NCBI GenBank assembly: GCA_963815655.1
Contig: CAWFHK010000001.1
Location: 4,398,702-4,462,701 of the forward strand
Direction of reading: 5' to 3'
Length of the DNA stretch: 64,000 nt
DNA from: JAWOLE01 sp963815655
GTDB lineage: Bacteria > Acidobacteriota > Thermoanaerobaculia > UBA5066 > Gp7-AA6
Notes under the pieces: model-generated
Told to the model about the DNA's origin: nothing
What the model saw: only the letters and a program-made list of their open reading frames with translations
The model's database searches: none
Part shown: piece by piece, positions 31,943 through 41,011 of the stretch
How positions within the stretch are numbered: the stretch's first letter is position 1
Layout of the letters: each line of letters starts with the position of its first letter
Position numbers and translations under genes: made by a program

Positions 31943-32725
31943 TCAGCTTCGTTTCCGGGAAGCCGCTTCCCACTCCAGCAGGAATTCCAGGAGCTCCTCG
32001 GGGGGCCGAATCCGGATGTCCGCGGCCGTCCGGCGCGGCTCCCCGCGCACCAGCACCGAAAGGCCGAGGCCCGAGAGTGCGTGGAAGGCATCCTCGTCGG
32101 TGCGGTCGTCCCCAAGGTAGGCGACCGCGGCCCCAGGCCCCATCTGCGAGAGGACCGCCAAGACGACCTCCCCCTTGTGGCTCCCCGAGGGGCGCCACTC
32201 GATCCCGCCGTCGAACTCGAGCGCCTCGAGGCCGGCCGCTTCGAGGCTCGCTCGCCAGCGGCCGACGACCGCGTCCCGCGCGCGCGAGAACTCGCCGGGC
32301 GGGGCGCCACGGGCATGGAGCGCGAGACCGAACGGCTTGCGCTCGAGGAGCCGCTCCCAGCCGTGGCCGGCGACCCAGGAGCAGACCTCCTCGATCTCGC
32401 GCTCCGCCCCCGGCGCCGCGGGGCTCTTCTCGCAGGCGCCGTCTGACCCGCGGTGCTCGAGGCCGTGCGAGCCCCAGATCTCCGGGAGCGGATCGAGGCC
32501 GAGGAGACGCTCCACGTCTCGGGCGGGACGTCCGGAGACGACGGCGACCCGCGTCCGACGCGAGTCGAGCAGGGCCGCGAGCGCCTCGCGCACGCCGGCG
32601 TACGGGAACGCGCGGTCCCGGTCCGCGGAGAACGGGGCCAGCGTTCCGTCGTAATCGAGCAGGAGCGCGCGCGCGGGGGCCGTCCGGACATGATCCAGAA
32701 ACTCTTGCCAGTCGCGAGCCTGCAT
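31943..32725 (-). CDS. otsB: trehalose-6-phosphate phosphatase (OtsB)
   Basis: 260 residues, HAD superfamily. The nucleophile motif is 'LLLDYDGTLAPF' and the Mg2+ motif is 'YLGDDRTDEDAF'; 'SGRPARDVERLLG' follows in the core. It removes phosphate from trehalose-6-phosphate. The start ATG 32725 has GGAG three bases upstream. An upstream in-frame ATG at 32797 would overlap the preceding stop as ATGA and add 24 residues, so either could be used. Confidence 0.93.
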   Translation of the reverse strand: MQARDWQEFLDHVRTAPARALLLDYDGTLAPFSADRDRAFPYAGVREALAALLDSRRTRVAVVSGRPARDVERLLGLDPLPEIWGSHGLEHRGSDGACEKSPAAPGAEREIEEVCSWVAGHGWERLLERKPFGLALHARGAPPGEFSRARDAVVGRWRASLEAAGLEALEFDGGIEWRPSGSHKGEVVLAVLSQMGPGAAVAYLGDDRTDEDAFHALSGLGLSVLVRGEPRRTAADIRIRPPEELLEFLLEWEAASRKRS

Positions 32726-32793
32726 CGTCTCCTGTGTAACACAGAGGGCCGAGATCCCCGAGGGCCCTTCCGGCCGCGCGGCGAGGAAGGCCT

Positions 32794-35046
32794 TCATCGA
32801 GAGTACTCCGCCACGGCGGCCAGGTGATCCGTCAGGCGGCCCGTGAGACGGTCACGCCTCCGGAGCCGGGCCGCGTCCACGAGCATCCTCCCGGCCCACC
32901 GGTAGACGTTGAACTCGGAGAGGAACGCCCGCATCGAGCGCATCCGGTCCCGCTGCTCCCCGGCGGACATGCGCAGAGAGGTCGCCAGGGCCGCGCTCGC
33001 CTCGTCGAGGTCGTAGGGGTTGACGATCAGCGCCTCGGTCAGCTCGCTCGCCGCGCCCGTGAACTGGGAGAGGATCAGGACGCCCTGCTCGTCCTCGCGC
33101 GCCGCGACGAATTCCTTGGCGACGAGGTTCATGCCGTCGTGGAGGCTGCTCACGTAGCAGACGTCGGCCGCCCGGTAATACCGGAACACGGTCGGCGGCT
33201 CGTGGTGGGCCCGGCGCAGGATGATCGGCCGGTAGGGGCCCTGGCGAAAACGCCCGTTGATGCGCGCGGCTACCGCTTCGATCTTCTCGTTGAGCTCCCG
33301 GTAGCGCGGGATGGCCGTCCGGCTCGGCGCCGCGAGCTGGACGAACGTGAACCGTCCGCGGAATTCCGGGGCCTGCTCCAGCAGCCGCTCCACGGAGAGG
33401 AACCTCTCCTCGATCCCCTTCGTGTAATCGAGCCGGTCCACGCCGAGGCCCAGGAGCGCGTCCGGCGCGAGCCCGAGCTCTTCGAACACGCCGGCCCGGC
33501 AGGTCTCGACCGGCGGGGCCGATTTCGCCCATCCCACGGGCCACTCGAGCGAGATCGGGTAGGGGCGGACGAGCGTCGGCCGGCCGTGCTGGATGACCGC
33601 GCTCTGTTCCCGGTCGATGCGCGCCTCGAGCAGCCGGTCCACGGAATCCACGAAGTTGTTGCAGTGAAACTGGGTGTGGAAGCCGAGGATGCTCGCGCCG
33701 AGCATCCCTTCGAGCAGCTCGTTGCGCCAGGGGCAGATGCTGAACCGCTCCGAGTTCGGCCACGGGATGTGCCAGAACATGATGACCGTCGCCCGCGGGA
33801 GCCTCTCGCGGATCAGGCGGGGCACGAGGGCCAGGTGATAGTCCTGCACGAGCACGATCGGGTCTTCCGAGTCGGCCTCCGCGCAGAGGGCATCGGCGAA
33901 CTTCCCGTTGACGGCCTGGTACTGCTTCCAGTCCTCGCTGCGGAAGATCGGTCGGGCGTGGGCGATATGGCAGAGGGGCCAGAGGCCCTCGTTGGAGAAG
34001 CCGTAGTAGTAGCCCTTCTCCTCCTCGGGCGTGAGCCAGATGCGCCGGACCATGTAGGCTTCTTCGCCGGGCGGGACGCGCACGCGGCCGTTCTCGTCGG
34101 ACATCTCCCGGTCGGCGGAGCCGCTCCCGTGGGCGATCCAGACGCCGGAGCAGGCGCGCACGACCGGCTCGAGCGCCGTGACGAGGCCGCTGGCCGGGTG
34201 GACGACGGCCACGCTCCCGTCCGCGGACCGCTCGTGGAGGTACGGCTCGCGATTGGAGACGATGATCACCTTCTCGCCGTGGAGGTAGCGGTTGAGGGTC
34301 TGCTTGAGGCGCTGTGGCGTCCATTCTCCGGCCTCCCGGTCGGCCTCCTTCTCGGTGATGATGCGGTCGACGAGCTCCCGGACGTCGCGGAGGATGGGCT
34401 GGAACTCGGGGCGCTGCGCGCCGCCGTGGAGGAAGCTGCGCAGCTCCCGGCTCCAGCCGCGCCACGACAGGCGCGCCGCCACGACGGTCACGGCCGAGGC
34501 GGCCGCCGCGAGGAACCCGAAGGCGAGCAGCAGGAACTGGCGCGTCTTGGCTTCCCGCCGCTCCGCGAAACTGAGGTCGTGCACCAGGATCACGAAACCG
34601 AGAGGCTCGTCTCGATCGAAAACGGGGACGGCGCTGACGAAGACGTTTCCGCCGGGCAGGGACATGACGCTCTGCCATGTGTTCCAGGGGGCCGCGGGAG
34701 CGCCGGCGTCGGGGCGAACGCGCTTGCCGATCTCCCGGCAGCTGAACTGGGTCGGGAAGTCCTGCGTTTGGGTCAGGAGCGTCGATTCCGCCGTGCAGGC
34801 CGCGGCGGCCATGATGCGCTCGTCATGGGTAATCTCCGCCAGGAGCTCCCGCAGGTCGGCGCGCTGCTCCTTGTGCCAGTGCGAGATCAGGGCCTGGCGC
34901 GCGCCGCTGACGGCCAGCTGGGCCCGAAGGCTGACGTCCTTCTCGAACCAGTCCCGGGTCGTCTCGTGGACGGCCACGGAGGCCGCCCACGTCAAGAGCG
35001 CGAGCCCGAAGATCAACGCGACGAGAAACTTTAGAGGGCGACGCAT
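32794..35046 (-). CDS. membrane sensor-like region fused to trehalose-6-phosphate synthase
   Basis: 750 residues. A first helix (about 8-26), then an extracytoplasmic segment of about 140 residues with a disulfide-capable Cys pair ('AAACTAEST', 'FSCREIG'), then a second helix (about 170-190) and a HAMP-like/coiled linker (about 195-255). This is followed by a full GT20 domain: 'VIIVSNREPYLHE', 'VQDYHLALVP', 'LGVDRLDYTKGIEERF', 'SLHDGMNLVAKEFV'. The layout is that of a receptor whose output is T6P synthesis. It is the first gene of the trehalose operon. The catalytic residues look intact. Confidence 0.88.
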   Translation of the reverse strand: MRRPLKFLVALIFGLALLTWAASVAVHETTRDWFEKDVSLRAQLAVSGARQALISHWHKEQRADLRELLAEITHDERIMAAAACTAESTLLTQTQDFPTQFSCREIGKRVRPDAGAPAAPWNTWQSVMSLPGGNVFVSAVPVFDRDEPLGFVILVHDLSFAERREAKTRQFLLLAFGFLAAAASAVTVVAARLSWRGWSRELRSFLHGGAQRPEFQPILRDVRELVDRIITEKEADREAGEWTPQRLKQTLNRYLHGEKVIIVSNREPYLHERSADGSVAVVHPASGLVTALEPVVRACSGVWIAHGSGSADREMSDENGRVRVPPGEEAYMVRRIWLTPEEEKGYYYGFSNEGLWPLCHIAHARPIFRSEDWKQYQAVNGKFADALCAEADSEDPIVLVQDYHLALVPRLIRERLPRATVIMFWHIPWPNSERFSICPWRNELLEGMLGASILGFHTQFHCNNFVDSVDRLLEARIDREQSAVIQHGRPTLVRPYPISLEWPVGWAKSAPPVETCRAGVFEELGLAPDALLGLGVDRLDYTKGIEERFLSVERLLEQAPEFRGRFTFVQLAAPSRTAIPRYRELNEKIEAVAARINGRFRQGPYRPIILRRAHHEPPTVFRYYRAADVCYVSSLHDGMNLVAKEFVAAREDEQGVLILSQFTGAASELTEALIVNPYDLDEASAALATSLRMSAGEQRDRMRSMRAFLSEFNVYRWAGRMLVDAARLRRRDRLTGRLTDHLAAVAEYSR

Positions 35047-35172
35047 CCCAAAGCGATTGAAGCACAGGAGTTTGCGGAGTACCAGCCCGCGCCGGCGGGC
35101 GAAAGCGCCATCGGATCGGCGCCGGAGGTTCGGCGAGCGTTTGTCGGGCCGGCAGAGATCCGGGCCCCGGTC

Positions 35173-35673
35173 TCAGCGCGCGGCCGCGGGTGTGTCCGCC
35201 GGGTTGACGTAGGTCAGCTTGAAGGGACCCATTCCATGCACCTGCACCTCGGTCTCGCCGTAGAACCAGCCGTAATGGTTGACGTGGGCGGGTATCGAGG
35301 CGAATCCCCCCGCCGTGAGGGTCGTGGCCTTCACTTCGCTGAGCTTGTCGCCCAGGCCCATGCGGAAAGTGCCGGAAATGACAGTGACATTCTCGGTGGT
35401 GGGATGCCAGTGGGCCGGGAACCGGTAGCCGTCTCCGGCCTTCAGACGCACCGTGTAGAGCCCCGCGCCGTTCGGATTGCCCTGGACCACCGCCATCTTC
35501 GCGCCGGGTTGGAAGATCGGCGGAGCGTCTCCCCACTTCAGATCCGCGGAGTTCACCATGATCGGGTGTTCTGCCTCCATCTTTGTCTTGCCCGCTTTGG
35601 TGGCCGCGCCGGCCCGAGAGGCGACGGCGATGGCGGCGAGGAGAACGACGGCGAAGATCGCAGTTCTTTTCAT
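35173..35673 (-). CDS. exported cupin-domain protein
   Basis: 166 residues. Signal peptide ('AIFAVVLLAAIAVASRAGA') then a small beta-barrel with cupin-like His/Glu spacing ('FPAHWHPTTENVTVISGTF', later 'HVNHYGWFYGETEVQVHG'). Similar proteins are annotated as cupins or as DUF4437, with unknown substrate. The start ATG 35673 follows GGAGGTCC. It reads toward the trehalose operon, about 125 bases upstream of the sensor-OtsA start. Confidence 0.78.
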   Translation of the reverse strand: MKRTAIFAVVLLAAIAVASRAGAATKAGKTKMEAEHPIMVNSADLKWGDAPPIFQPGAKMAVVQGNPNGAGLYTVRLKAGDGYRFPAHWHPTTENVTVISGTFRMGLGDKLSEVKATTLTAGGFASIPAHVNHYGWFYGETEVQVHGMGPFKLTYVNPADTPAAAR

Positions 35674-35726
35674 CGAGGACCTCCTTATGTTTTCCTTGTC
35701 CTTCGCTCCAATCATAGCTGGATCCC

Positions 35727-35995
35727 TAGCAGCCCGTGGAAAAATGGATGCGGGCGTCGCGGCCGGCCTCTTGCATTTCACCGCGATCACAATCCGTTCT
35801 ACGGTCTGTGTCTCTTCCTCTCCATTTGCTGGGAGCAAGAGGCCATCCGCCCCAAGGGGTTGCGGCGGCGCGGGGCCGTCTGCGGCGTCGGCGCTCCTCT
35901 CCGATGCGCCCCGGCATCGCCCTTGTCGCGCCTCCTTGCATCCGGCCCCACGGCGCTCGCAACGCCGCCTCACACCCTTTTTCCACGGGCTGCAA
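35727..35995. mobile_element. MITE-like element with 16-bp terminal inverted repeats
   Basis: The noncoding gap between two minus-strand genes contains a perfect 16-bp inverted pair, GCAGCCCGTGGAAAAA at 35729-35744 and its complement at 35978-35993. Its left 50 bases (ATGGATGCGGGCGTC...GGCCTCTTGCA) recur, in opposite orientation, next to the POT transporter stop at 51001-51053. No ORF with a credible transposase is inside, so mobility, if any, would be in trans. The remaining sequence is GC-rich. Confidence 0.55.
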
Positions 35996-36042
35996 GGCCG
36001 GCTTCGGCCGGCTCAACCCCCGCCGGACGGGTTCGCGGGCCG

Positions 36043-36444
36043 CTACGGCGTTTCGATGGCCTGCGTGAGCTGAACGAACGTGTCGGCGACCTTCTCCTTG
36101 ACCGCGGGGTCCGCGCGGGCGAGGTCCGCGTTGATTTCGTCGCGCCGCGCGGCGACGGCTTCCAGGGCGGCCTTCCGCTTCGCTTCCGCATCGAGGAGCG
36201 GGCTGCCGAGGACGTTCTTCAAGCCGTCGAAGAACCCCGTGGAGAGCGCCGACGCGTCGGCGAAGTTGTTGCGGTTGACCTGGTAGGCGACCATGCCGAG
36301 CTTCCCCTGGAGGCGGGCGAGCCCGAGCTCCAGCTCGAGCCGCGAGTTCTCGCTCCGCGCCTTTCGAGCGTTCAGCATCCCGGGGACATAGCCGATCAGG
36401 AACACCGCGAGGAGGACCGCCAGGGCCACAAGGACTCGTCTCAT
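36043..36444 (-). CDS. small membrane-anchored protein, hypothetical
   Basis: 133 residues from ATG 36444. One N-terminal transmembrane helix ('VLVALAVLLAVFLIGYVPGM') is followed by a helical, Ala/Arg/Glu-rich tail with a predicted coiled coil ('RKARSENSRLELELGLARLQ', then 'KEKVADTFVQLTQAIETP'). No known family. Positive residues before the helix place the tail outside or inside depending on topology; this is not decided. Divergent from the APC permease gene. Confidence 0.6.
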   Translation of the reverse strand: MRRVLVALAVLLAVFLIGYVPGMLNARKARSENSRLELELGLARLQGKLGMVAYQVNRNNFADASALSTGFFDGLKNVLGSPLLDAEAKRKAALEAVAARRDEINADLARADPAVKEKVADTFVQLTQAIETP

Positions 36445-36577
36445 CCAACACCTCCCATCCGGACACCGCAGTCTCGCACATCTGGCCCCGAGGGACTCGC
36501 GGAACGGAATCCCGGTCCTTGTGCCCCGAGCCCCTTCTCCGTCAGACTGGCGGCAGCCGGGAGGAGGGGAGGGGAGC

Positions 36578-38824
36578 TTGGCGACGCAGGTCCGCCTGAG
36601 CCGCGAGATGCGGCTCATCGACATCACGATGATCGGCGTCGGCGCGATGATCGGCGCCGGCATCTTCGTGCTGACCGGGATCGCGGCGGGCGTGGCCGGC
36701 CCGGCGCTCGTGCTCGTCTTCGCCCTGAACGGCTTCGTCGCCCTGCTGACGGCGATGGCGTACGCGGAGCTCGGCAGCGCTTTCCACGACGCCGGCGGCG
36801 GTTACCTCTGGGTCAAGACCGCGCTGCCGGACCCGAACGGGTTCCTCTCGGGCTGGATGTCCTGGTTCGCTCACGCGGTGGCCTGCTCGCTCTATGCTCT
36901 CGGCTTCGGCGCCTACTTCCACCTCGTGCTGTCGGCGTTCGGGGCGCCGGCGCTGGAGACCGGGCCGCTCGATCTGGAGAAGTGGCTGGCGGCGGGGGTG
37001 GTCGTCCTCTTCTCGTGGATCAACTTCCGCGGGGCTTCCGAGACCGGCAAGGCCGGCAACGTCGTGACGGTCGGAAAGATCGCGATCATCGGCACGTTCG
37101 TGGCGGCGGGCCTCTGGGTGATGGCGCGCGACGCCGGGTGGCAGCCGGCGTTCCACCCCTTCCTGCGAAACGGGTGGGGCGGCGTGTTCGCGGCGATGGG
37201 CCTGACCTTCATCGCCTTCGAGGGCTACGAGATCATCGCGCAGACGAGCGAAGAGGTGGACGATCCGAGGCGCAACGTGCCCCGCGCGATCTTCCTGTCG
37301 CTCCTGATCGTCGTGCCGATCTATCTCTTTGTCGCCTTCGTGGCGGTCGGCGCTGTCCGGCCCCCGGCCGGGATGGCCGTGACGGAGTATCTCGGCGCCC
37401 AGAAGGAGACGGCGCTCGTCTCGGCGGCGAACCAGTTCTTCCGCGGGGGCGGCGTCATGATCCTCGTGGGGGGGCTGCTGTCGACCCTGTCGGCCCTGAA
37501 CGCCACGGTCTACTCCTCCTCCCGCGTGGCCTTCGCGATGGCGCGCGACTCGAACCTGCCGCGGTTTCTCGCCCGCGTCCACAAGAAACGGGCCACGCCT
37601 TACACGGCGATCCTGTTCTCGGCGGTCCTGATCGTCGTCATGGCGGTCGCGCTGCCTATCGAGGAGGTCGCGGCCGCCGCCGACATCATGTTCCTCCTCC
37701 TCTTCGTCCAGGTGAACGTGGCGGTCATCCGGCTGCGAAAGCTGCGGCCGGACCTGGACCGCGGGTTTCGCGTCCCGTTCGGGCCGATCATCCCGATTCT
37801 CGCGATGGTCACGATGCTGTTCCTGGCCGTCTTCCTGTCTCTCCATTACCCGATCGCCGTGGCGTCGGCCGGCGCGTGGGTCCTCGTCGGCGCGGTGGTC
37901 TATTACAGTTACAGCCGGAAGAAGGAGGCCGTGTTCCTCGAGCGCACGGAATGGATGGAGCGCATCGAGCGGAAGGAATACCGCGTGCTCGTGGCGCTCT
38001 CGAGTCCCCGGACGTTCGTGTCGCTGCTGGAAGTCGCGCTGGCGATCGCCGGACGCCGCGGCGGCCGACTCGTCCTGCTCTCGGTCGCCGAGGTCCCTGA
38101 GGGCGAGAGCCTGATGGCCGGCCGCCGCCTCGTGCGGGATGTCGAGCCGCTCCTGGAGAAGGGGACCCGGTATGCGGCCGAACGCGGCGTTCCGGCCGAG
38201 TGCCTCGTCAAGATCGCCCGCCGGGTCAGCCACGGCATCGTGGAGACGGCGCGCGAGGAGGAGTGCAACTTCATCGTCATTGGCCGGCCGCAGGCGCGCT
38301 CGCTCTTCGACCGGATCGTGGCGTCGATCGTGGAGCACGTGCTGACCGACGCTCCCTGCCGCGTCGGCGTCGTCTTCGGCCGGGTCGAGCCGGAGACCGT
38401 CCGGCGCATCGTCGTTCCCGTGACGCGGCAGCGCAACTCGCGTCTCGCTGCGGAACTGGCCCCGGACTTCGCAAAGCGCTTCGGCTCCCCGATGCAGGCG
38501 ATCACGATCGTTCCTCCCGGCGCGCGGCCGGAGGAGCAGAAGACGCTCGAGGAGGGCGCGCGCGAGACCCTGCGGGAGGCGGACCGCGAGATGCCCCTCG
38601 ACGTTCTCCGCCGCGGAGACGTGGCTCGAGGACTGTCGCGGGCGATCCGCTCGGGAGACCTCGTGCTGCTCGGCGCGCCGAGCACGGGCCCCGTCGCCGG
38701 CACTCTCGGGGAGACGGTGCCGGCCCTGATCGCGCGGCACGGGCGCAATCCGGTCGTCGTCGTGCGCGAAGTCGAAGAGCACCGGGCCGGCCGTTTCGAG
38801 AGGGTCTTCTTCGGAAGGAGCTGA
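36578..38824 (+). CDS. APC-family permease fused to two UspA domains
   Basis: 748 residues from TTG 36578, chosen because GGAGGGGAGGGG lies just upstream; GTG 36521 is also possible. Residues 15-440 are an amino-acid/polyamine transporter core ('MIGVGAMIGAGIFVLTGIAA', about 12 helices). The C-terminal 280 residues are two tandem UspA domains: one starting 'YRVLVALSSPRTF' with 'FIVIGRPQARSLFDRIVAS', the other at 'VRRIVVPVTRQ'. Nucleotide-binding UspA tails are thought to sense energy or stress. It is followed after 8 bases by a channel-like membrane gene. Confidence 0.88.
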   Translation: MATQVRLSREMRLIDITMIGVGAMIGAGIFVLTGIAAGVAGPALVLVFALNGFVALLTAMAYAELGSAFHDAGGGYLWVKTALPDPNGFLSGWMSWFAHAVACSLYALGFGAYFHLVLSAFGAPALETGPLDLEKWLAAGVVVLFSWINFRGASETGKAGNVVTVGKIAIIGTFVAAGLWVMARDAGWQPAFHPFLRNGWGGVFAAMGLTFIAFEGYEIIAQTSEEVDDPRRNVPRAIFLSLLIVVPIYLFVAFVAVGAVRPPAGMAVTEYLGAQKETALVSAANQFFRGGGVMILVGGLLSTLSALNATVYSSSRVAFAMARDSNLPRFLARVHKKRATPYTAILFSAVLIVVMAVALPIEEVAAAADIMFLLLFVQVNVAVIRLRKLRPDLDRGFRVPFGPIIPILAMVTMLFLAVFLSLHYPIAVASAGAWVLVGAVVYYSYSRKKEAVFLERTEWMERIERKEYRVLVALSSPRTFVSLLEVALAIAGRRGGRLVLLSVAEVPEGESLMAGRRLVRDVEPLLEKGTRYAAERGVPAECLVKIARRVSHGIVETAREEECNFIVIGRPQARSLFDRIVASIVEHVLTDAPCRVGVVFGRVEPETVRRIVVPVTRQRNSRLAAELAPDFAKRFGSPMQAITIVPPGARPEEQKTLEEGARETLREADREMPLDVLRRGDVARGLSRAIRSGDLVLLGAPSTGPVAGTLGETVPALIARHGRNPVVVVREVEEHRAGRFERVFFGRS

Positions 38825-38832
38825 GGACAATC

Positions 38833-39510
38833 ATGACGATCGCCAGGCAGCCGACGGGTGAGATCGCGGGCTTCGCCGACCGGGTGTCGGCCTACATGCC
38901 GACCCTGTTCGCGGGCCTGCTCGTGCTGGCCGCCGGCGTCGCCCTCGGCTGGGTGGTCAAGCGCGTGGTCGTCCGCATCCTCATCTGGCTGCGCCTCGAC
39001 CGGCTCGGCGGGCGCTTCGGCTGGCGAGCGGCGCTCGGCCGCGGCGACACGCGCGCGGCGCTCTACAACCTGGCCGGGAGCGCCGCGATGCTCGTGATCC
39101 TTCTCCTCTTTCTCGACAACGCGCTCGAGATCTGGGGACTCACCGTTCTCTCCCGGATGGCCGACCGCGTCGCGGTCTCCCTGCCCAACATCGGCCTCGC
39201 GCTCCTCGTCGTCGTCATCGGCGTTCTCGTGGCCCGGATGGCGGGGGAGCGCACCGAGGACCTGCTCGAAGAGGAGGAGTTTCCGCGCGCCCGGCTCGTC
39301 GGCGCTCTCGTCCGCGGCCTGTTGCTGACGCTCTCCGGCGCGCTCGCGCTCTGGCAGCTCGGCTTCGCGCAGCAGATCGTGCTCGCCGCTTTCCTCATCC
39401 TCTTCGGCGCGATCGGCATCGCGTTCGCGCTCGCCGTGGGTCTCGGCTCTGCCCGCGCGGTCGCCGCCGGATGGGAGGCTCTCCTCCGGAAGCGCAACAA
39501 GGAGGAGTGA
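38833..39510 (+). CDS. membrane protein with MscS-like TM repeats but no beta domain
   Basis: 225 residues with five or so membrane helices arranged like the 'conserved TM helix' domain of small mechanosensitive-channel relatives. The last helix 'FGAIGIAFALAVGLGSA' resembles the pore-lining helix of MscS, but the protein stops with a basic tail and lacks the cytoplasmic beta domain. Such proteins are annotated as 'mechanosensitive ion channel family' or as unknown. Its pairing with the APC-UspA gene suggests a stress or osmotic function. Confidence 0.65.
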   Translation: MTIARQPTGEIAGFADRVSAYMPTLFAGLLVLAAGVALGWVVKRVVVRILIWLRLDRLGGRFGWRAALGRGDTRAALYNLAGSAAMLVILLLFLDNALEIWGLTVLSRMADRVAVSLPNIGLALLVVVIGVLVARMAGERTEDLLEEEEFPRARLVGALVRGLLLTLSGALALWQLGFAQQIVLAAFLILFGAIGIAFALAVGLGSARAVAAGWEALLRKRNKEE

Positions 39511-39653
39511 CGCGGGGCGGATTTGACCTCGTTCGGTTCGCGTGTTACGGTGAGAGAGTCAGTCGGGGCGGCGTTCGATTCCTTGCCGTGGGTCGTCCTT
39601 CCTCATCGGGCCCGATGGTCACTTTTTTCTTGCAAGGGCAGGAGTTACTACAG

Positions 39654-39950
39654 ATGAAGTTTGCCCGGAATGTCCATTTCCAGATCAAGAACGGGAAAGA
39701 GCAGGAGTTCAACAAGGTCTTCGAGGCCGACGTCCTGCCGATGCTTCGCAAGCAGCCCGGTTTCAAGGAGGAGCTGACGCTCGTCGACGGCAACCGCGCG
39801 GTCGGAATCAGCCTCTGGGACGAGCGGCGCAACGCCGAGACGTATCACACCTCGACCTTCCCCCGCGTCATGGAGAAGCTGGCGCCGGTCATCGACGGCA
39901 CCCCGCGAGTCGAGAACTACCAGATCGGGATGACGACGCTCCACGCCTGA
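39654..39950 (+). CDS. ABM/ferredoxin-like fold small protein
   Basis: 98 residues. The start ATG 39654 has GGAG nine bases upstream. The layout is one dimeric alpha/beta-barrel repeat: 'NVHFQIKNGKEQEFNKVFEA' helix, 'GFKEELTLVDG' strand and 'GISLWDERRNAETYHTS', like antibiotic-biosynthesis-monooxygenase-type or stress-response A/B barrel domains. Ligand unknown. The long stretch upstream (39511-39653) is noncoding and may hold its promoter. A strong terminator follows. Confidence 0.75.
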   Translation: MKFARNVHFQIKNGKEQEFNKVFEADVLPMLRKQPGFKEELTLVDGNRAVGISLWDERRNAETYHTSTFPRVMEKLAPVIDGTPRVENYQIGMTTLHA

Positions 39951-39991
39951 TCCCGGTTCGTCCCCGGGCGCGCCGCGCGCGTCCTGATCCG

Positions 39992-40020
39992 AAGGCCCCG
40001 CGAGGGGCCTTCTCTTTTTT
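39992..40020 (+). terminator. intrinsic terminator
   Basis: A perfect 8-bp stem AAGGCCCC / GGGGCCTT with loop GCGA (39992-40011) is followed by CTCTTTTTT. It ends the transcript of the ABM-like gene and separates it from the MscS gene that starts at 40085. Confidence 0.9.
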
Positions 40021-40084
40021 CCCGGGGGGACGGGTCCGGGAGCCGGCTGTGCCCGGCGCAATCCTTCGACGTAGACTTCAGCCG

Positions 40085-40963
40085 ATGGATACCCTCCTCG
40101 ACCACCGGCTCTTCCGCATCGGCGGCACGCCCATCACGGTCGAGAACGCCCTGACGAGCCTCGGCATCCTGATCATCGCCTTCGCCCTCGCCCGCGCGTT
40201 GCGCTGGTTCATCGTCAACCGGCTGCCGAGCCGGCACTCGATCGCCCTCGGCACGCGCTATGCGATCGGCCGCATTCTCGGATACGTCATCCTTTTCCTG
40301 GGAGCCACCGTCGCGCTCCAGGCCCTCGGCGTCAACCTCGCGGCGCTGGCGGTCTTCGGCGGAGCGCTCGGAATCGGGCTCGGCATCGGCCTCCAGGACA
40401 TCGCGAAGAACTTCGTCTCCGGCCTCATCATCCTATTCGAGAGGCCCGTCCAGGTGGGGGACCGCATCGAGATCGGCGACGTCACCGGGGATGTCGTGGA
40501 GGTGCGGGCCCGCGCGACCGTCGTCCGCACCAACGACGACGTGCACCTGATCGTCCCGAACTCCAAGTTCATTTCCGACACGGTGACCAACCGGAGCTTC
40601 GGGCACCCGCGCGTTCGCTACCGGATCCCGGTCTCCGTGGCGTACGGGAGCGACCCCCGTGGCGTCGTGAAGGTCCTGCTCGAGGTGGCGGCCAGGAGCC
40701 CGAACGTCCTTGCGGAGCCGCCGCCGTCCGTCTGGTTCCGGCAGTTCGGCGAATCCTCTCTGGATTTCGAACTGCTCTGCTGGACCGCGACCATGTTGAA
40801 CCGCCCCGGAGCTTTCCGCAGCGAGTTGAACTTCCTCGTTCACGACGCTCTCAGGGAGCACGGCATCGAGGTCCCGTTCCCGCAGCGGGACCTGCACGTC
40901 CGGTCGGCCGAGGGGCTGGAGGGCCTGACCGGCTTCGGGCGGGCCGGCGATGCGGAGCGCTGA
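40085..40963 (+). CDS. MscS family mechanosensitive channel
   Basis: 292 residues, close to E. coli MscS (286). Three helices, the last being the pore helix with the Gly/Ala pattern 'GGALGIGLGIGLQDIAKNF'. Then come the beta domain ('GDRIEIGDVTGDVVEVR', 'VPNSKFISDTVTNRS') and the alpha/beta C-terminal domain. It opens under membrane tension to release solutes on osmotic down-shock. It fits a neighbourhood rich in trehalose and stress genes. The following SLC13 gene starts 48 bases later. Confidence 0.92.
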   Translation: MDTLLDHRLFRIGGTPITVENALTSLGILIIAFALARALRWFIVNRLPSRHSIALGTRYAIGRILGYVILFLGATVALQALGVNLAALAVFGGALGIGLGIGLQDIAKNFVSGLIILFERPVQVGDRIEIGDVTGDVVEVRARATVVRTNDDVHLIVPNSKFISDTVTNRSFGHPRVRYRIPVSVAYGSDPRGVVKVLLEVAARSPNVLAEPPPSVWFRQFGESSLDFELLCWTATMLNRPGAFRSELNFLVHDALREHGIEVPFPQRDLHVRSAEGLEGLTGFGRAGDAER

Positions 40964-41011
40964 CGGCGTCCGGCCGGGGCGGCCTCCCCGCGGGGAGACG
41001 GAGAATCCGCG

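Noticed and set aside
35173..35973. Longer cupin protein starting at 35973
   Set aside because: The added 100 residues come from the MITE-like element and are Arg/Ala-rich; the shorter form has a signal peptide and ribosome site.
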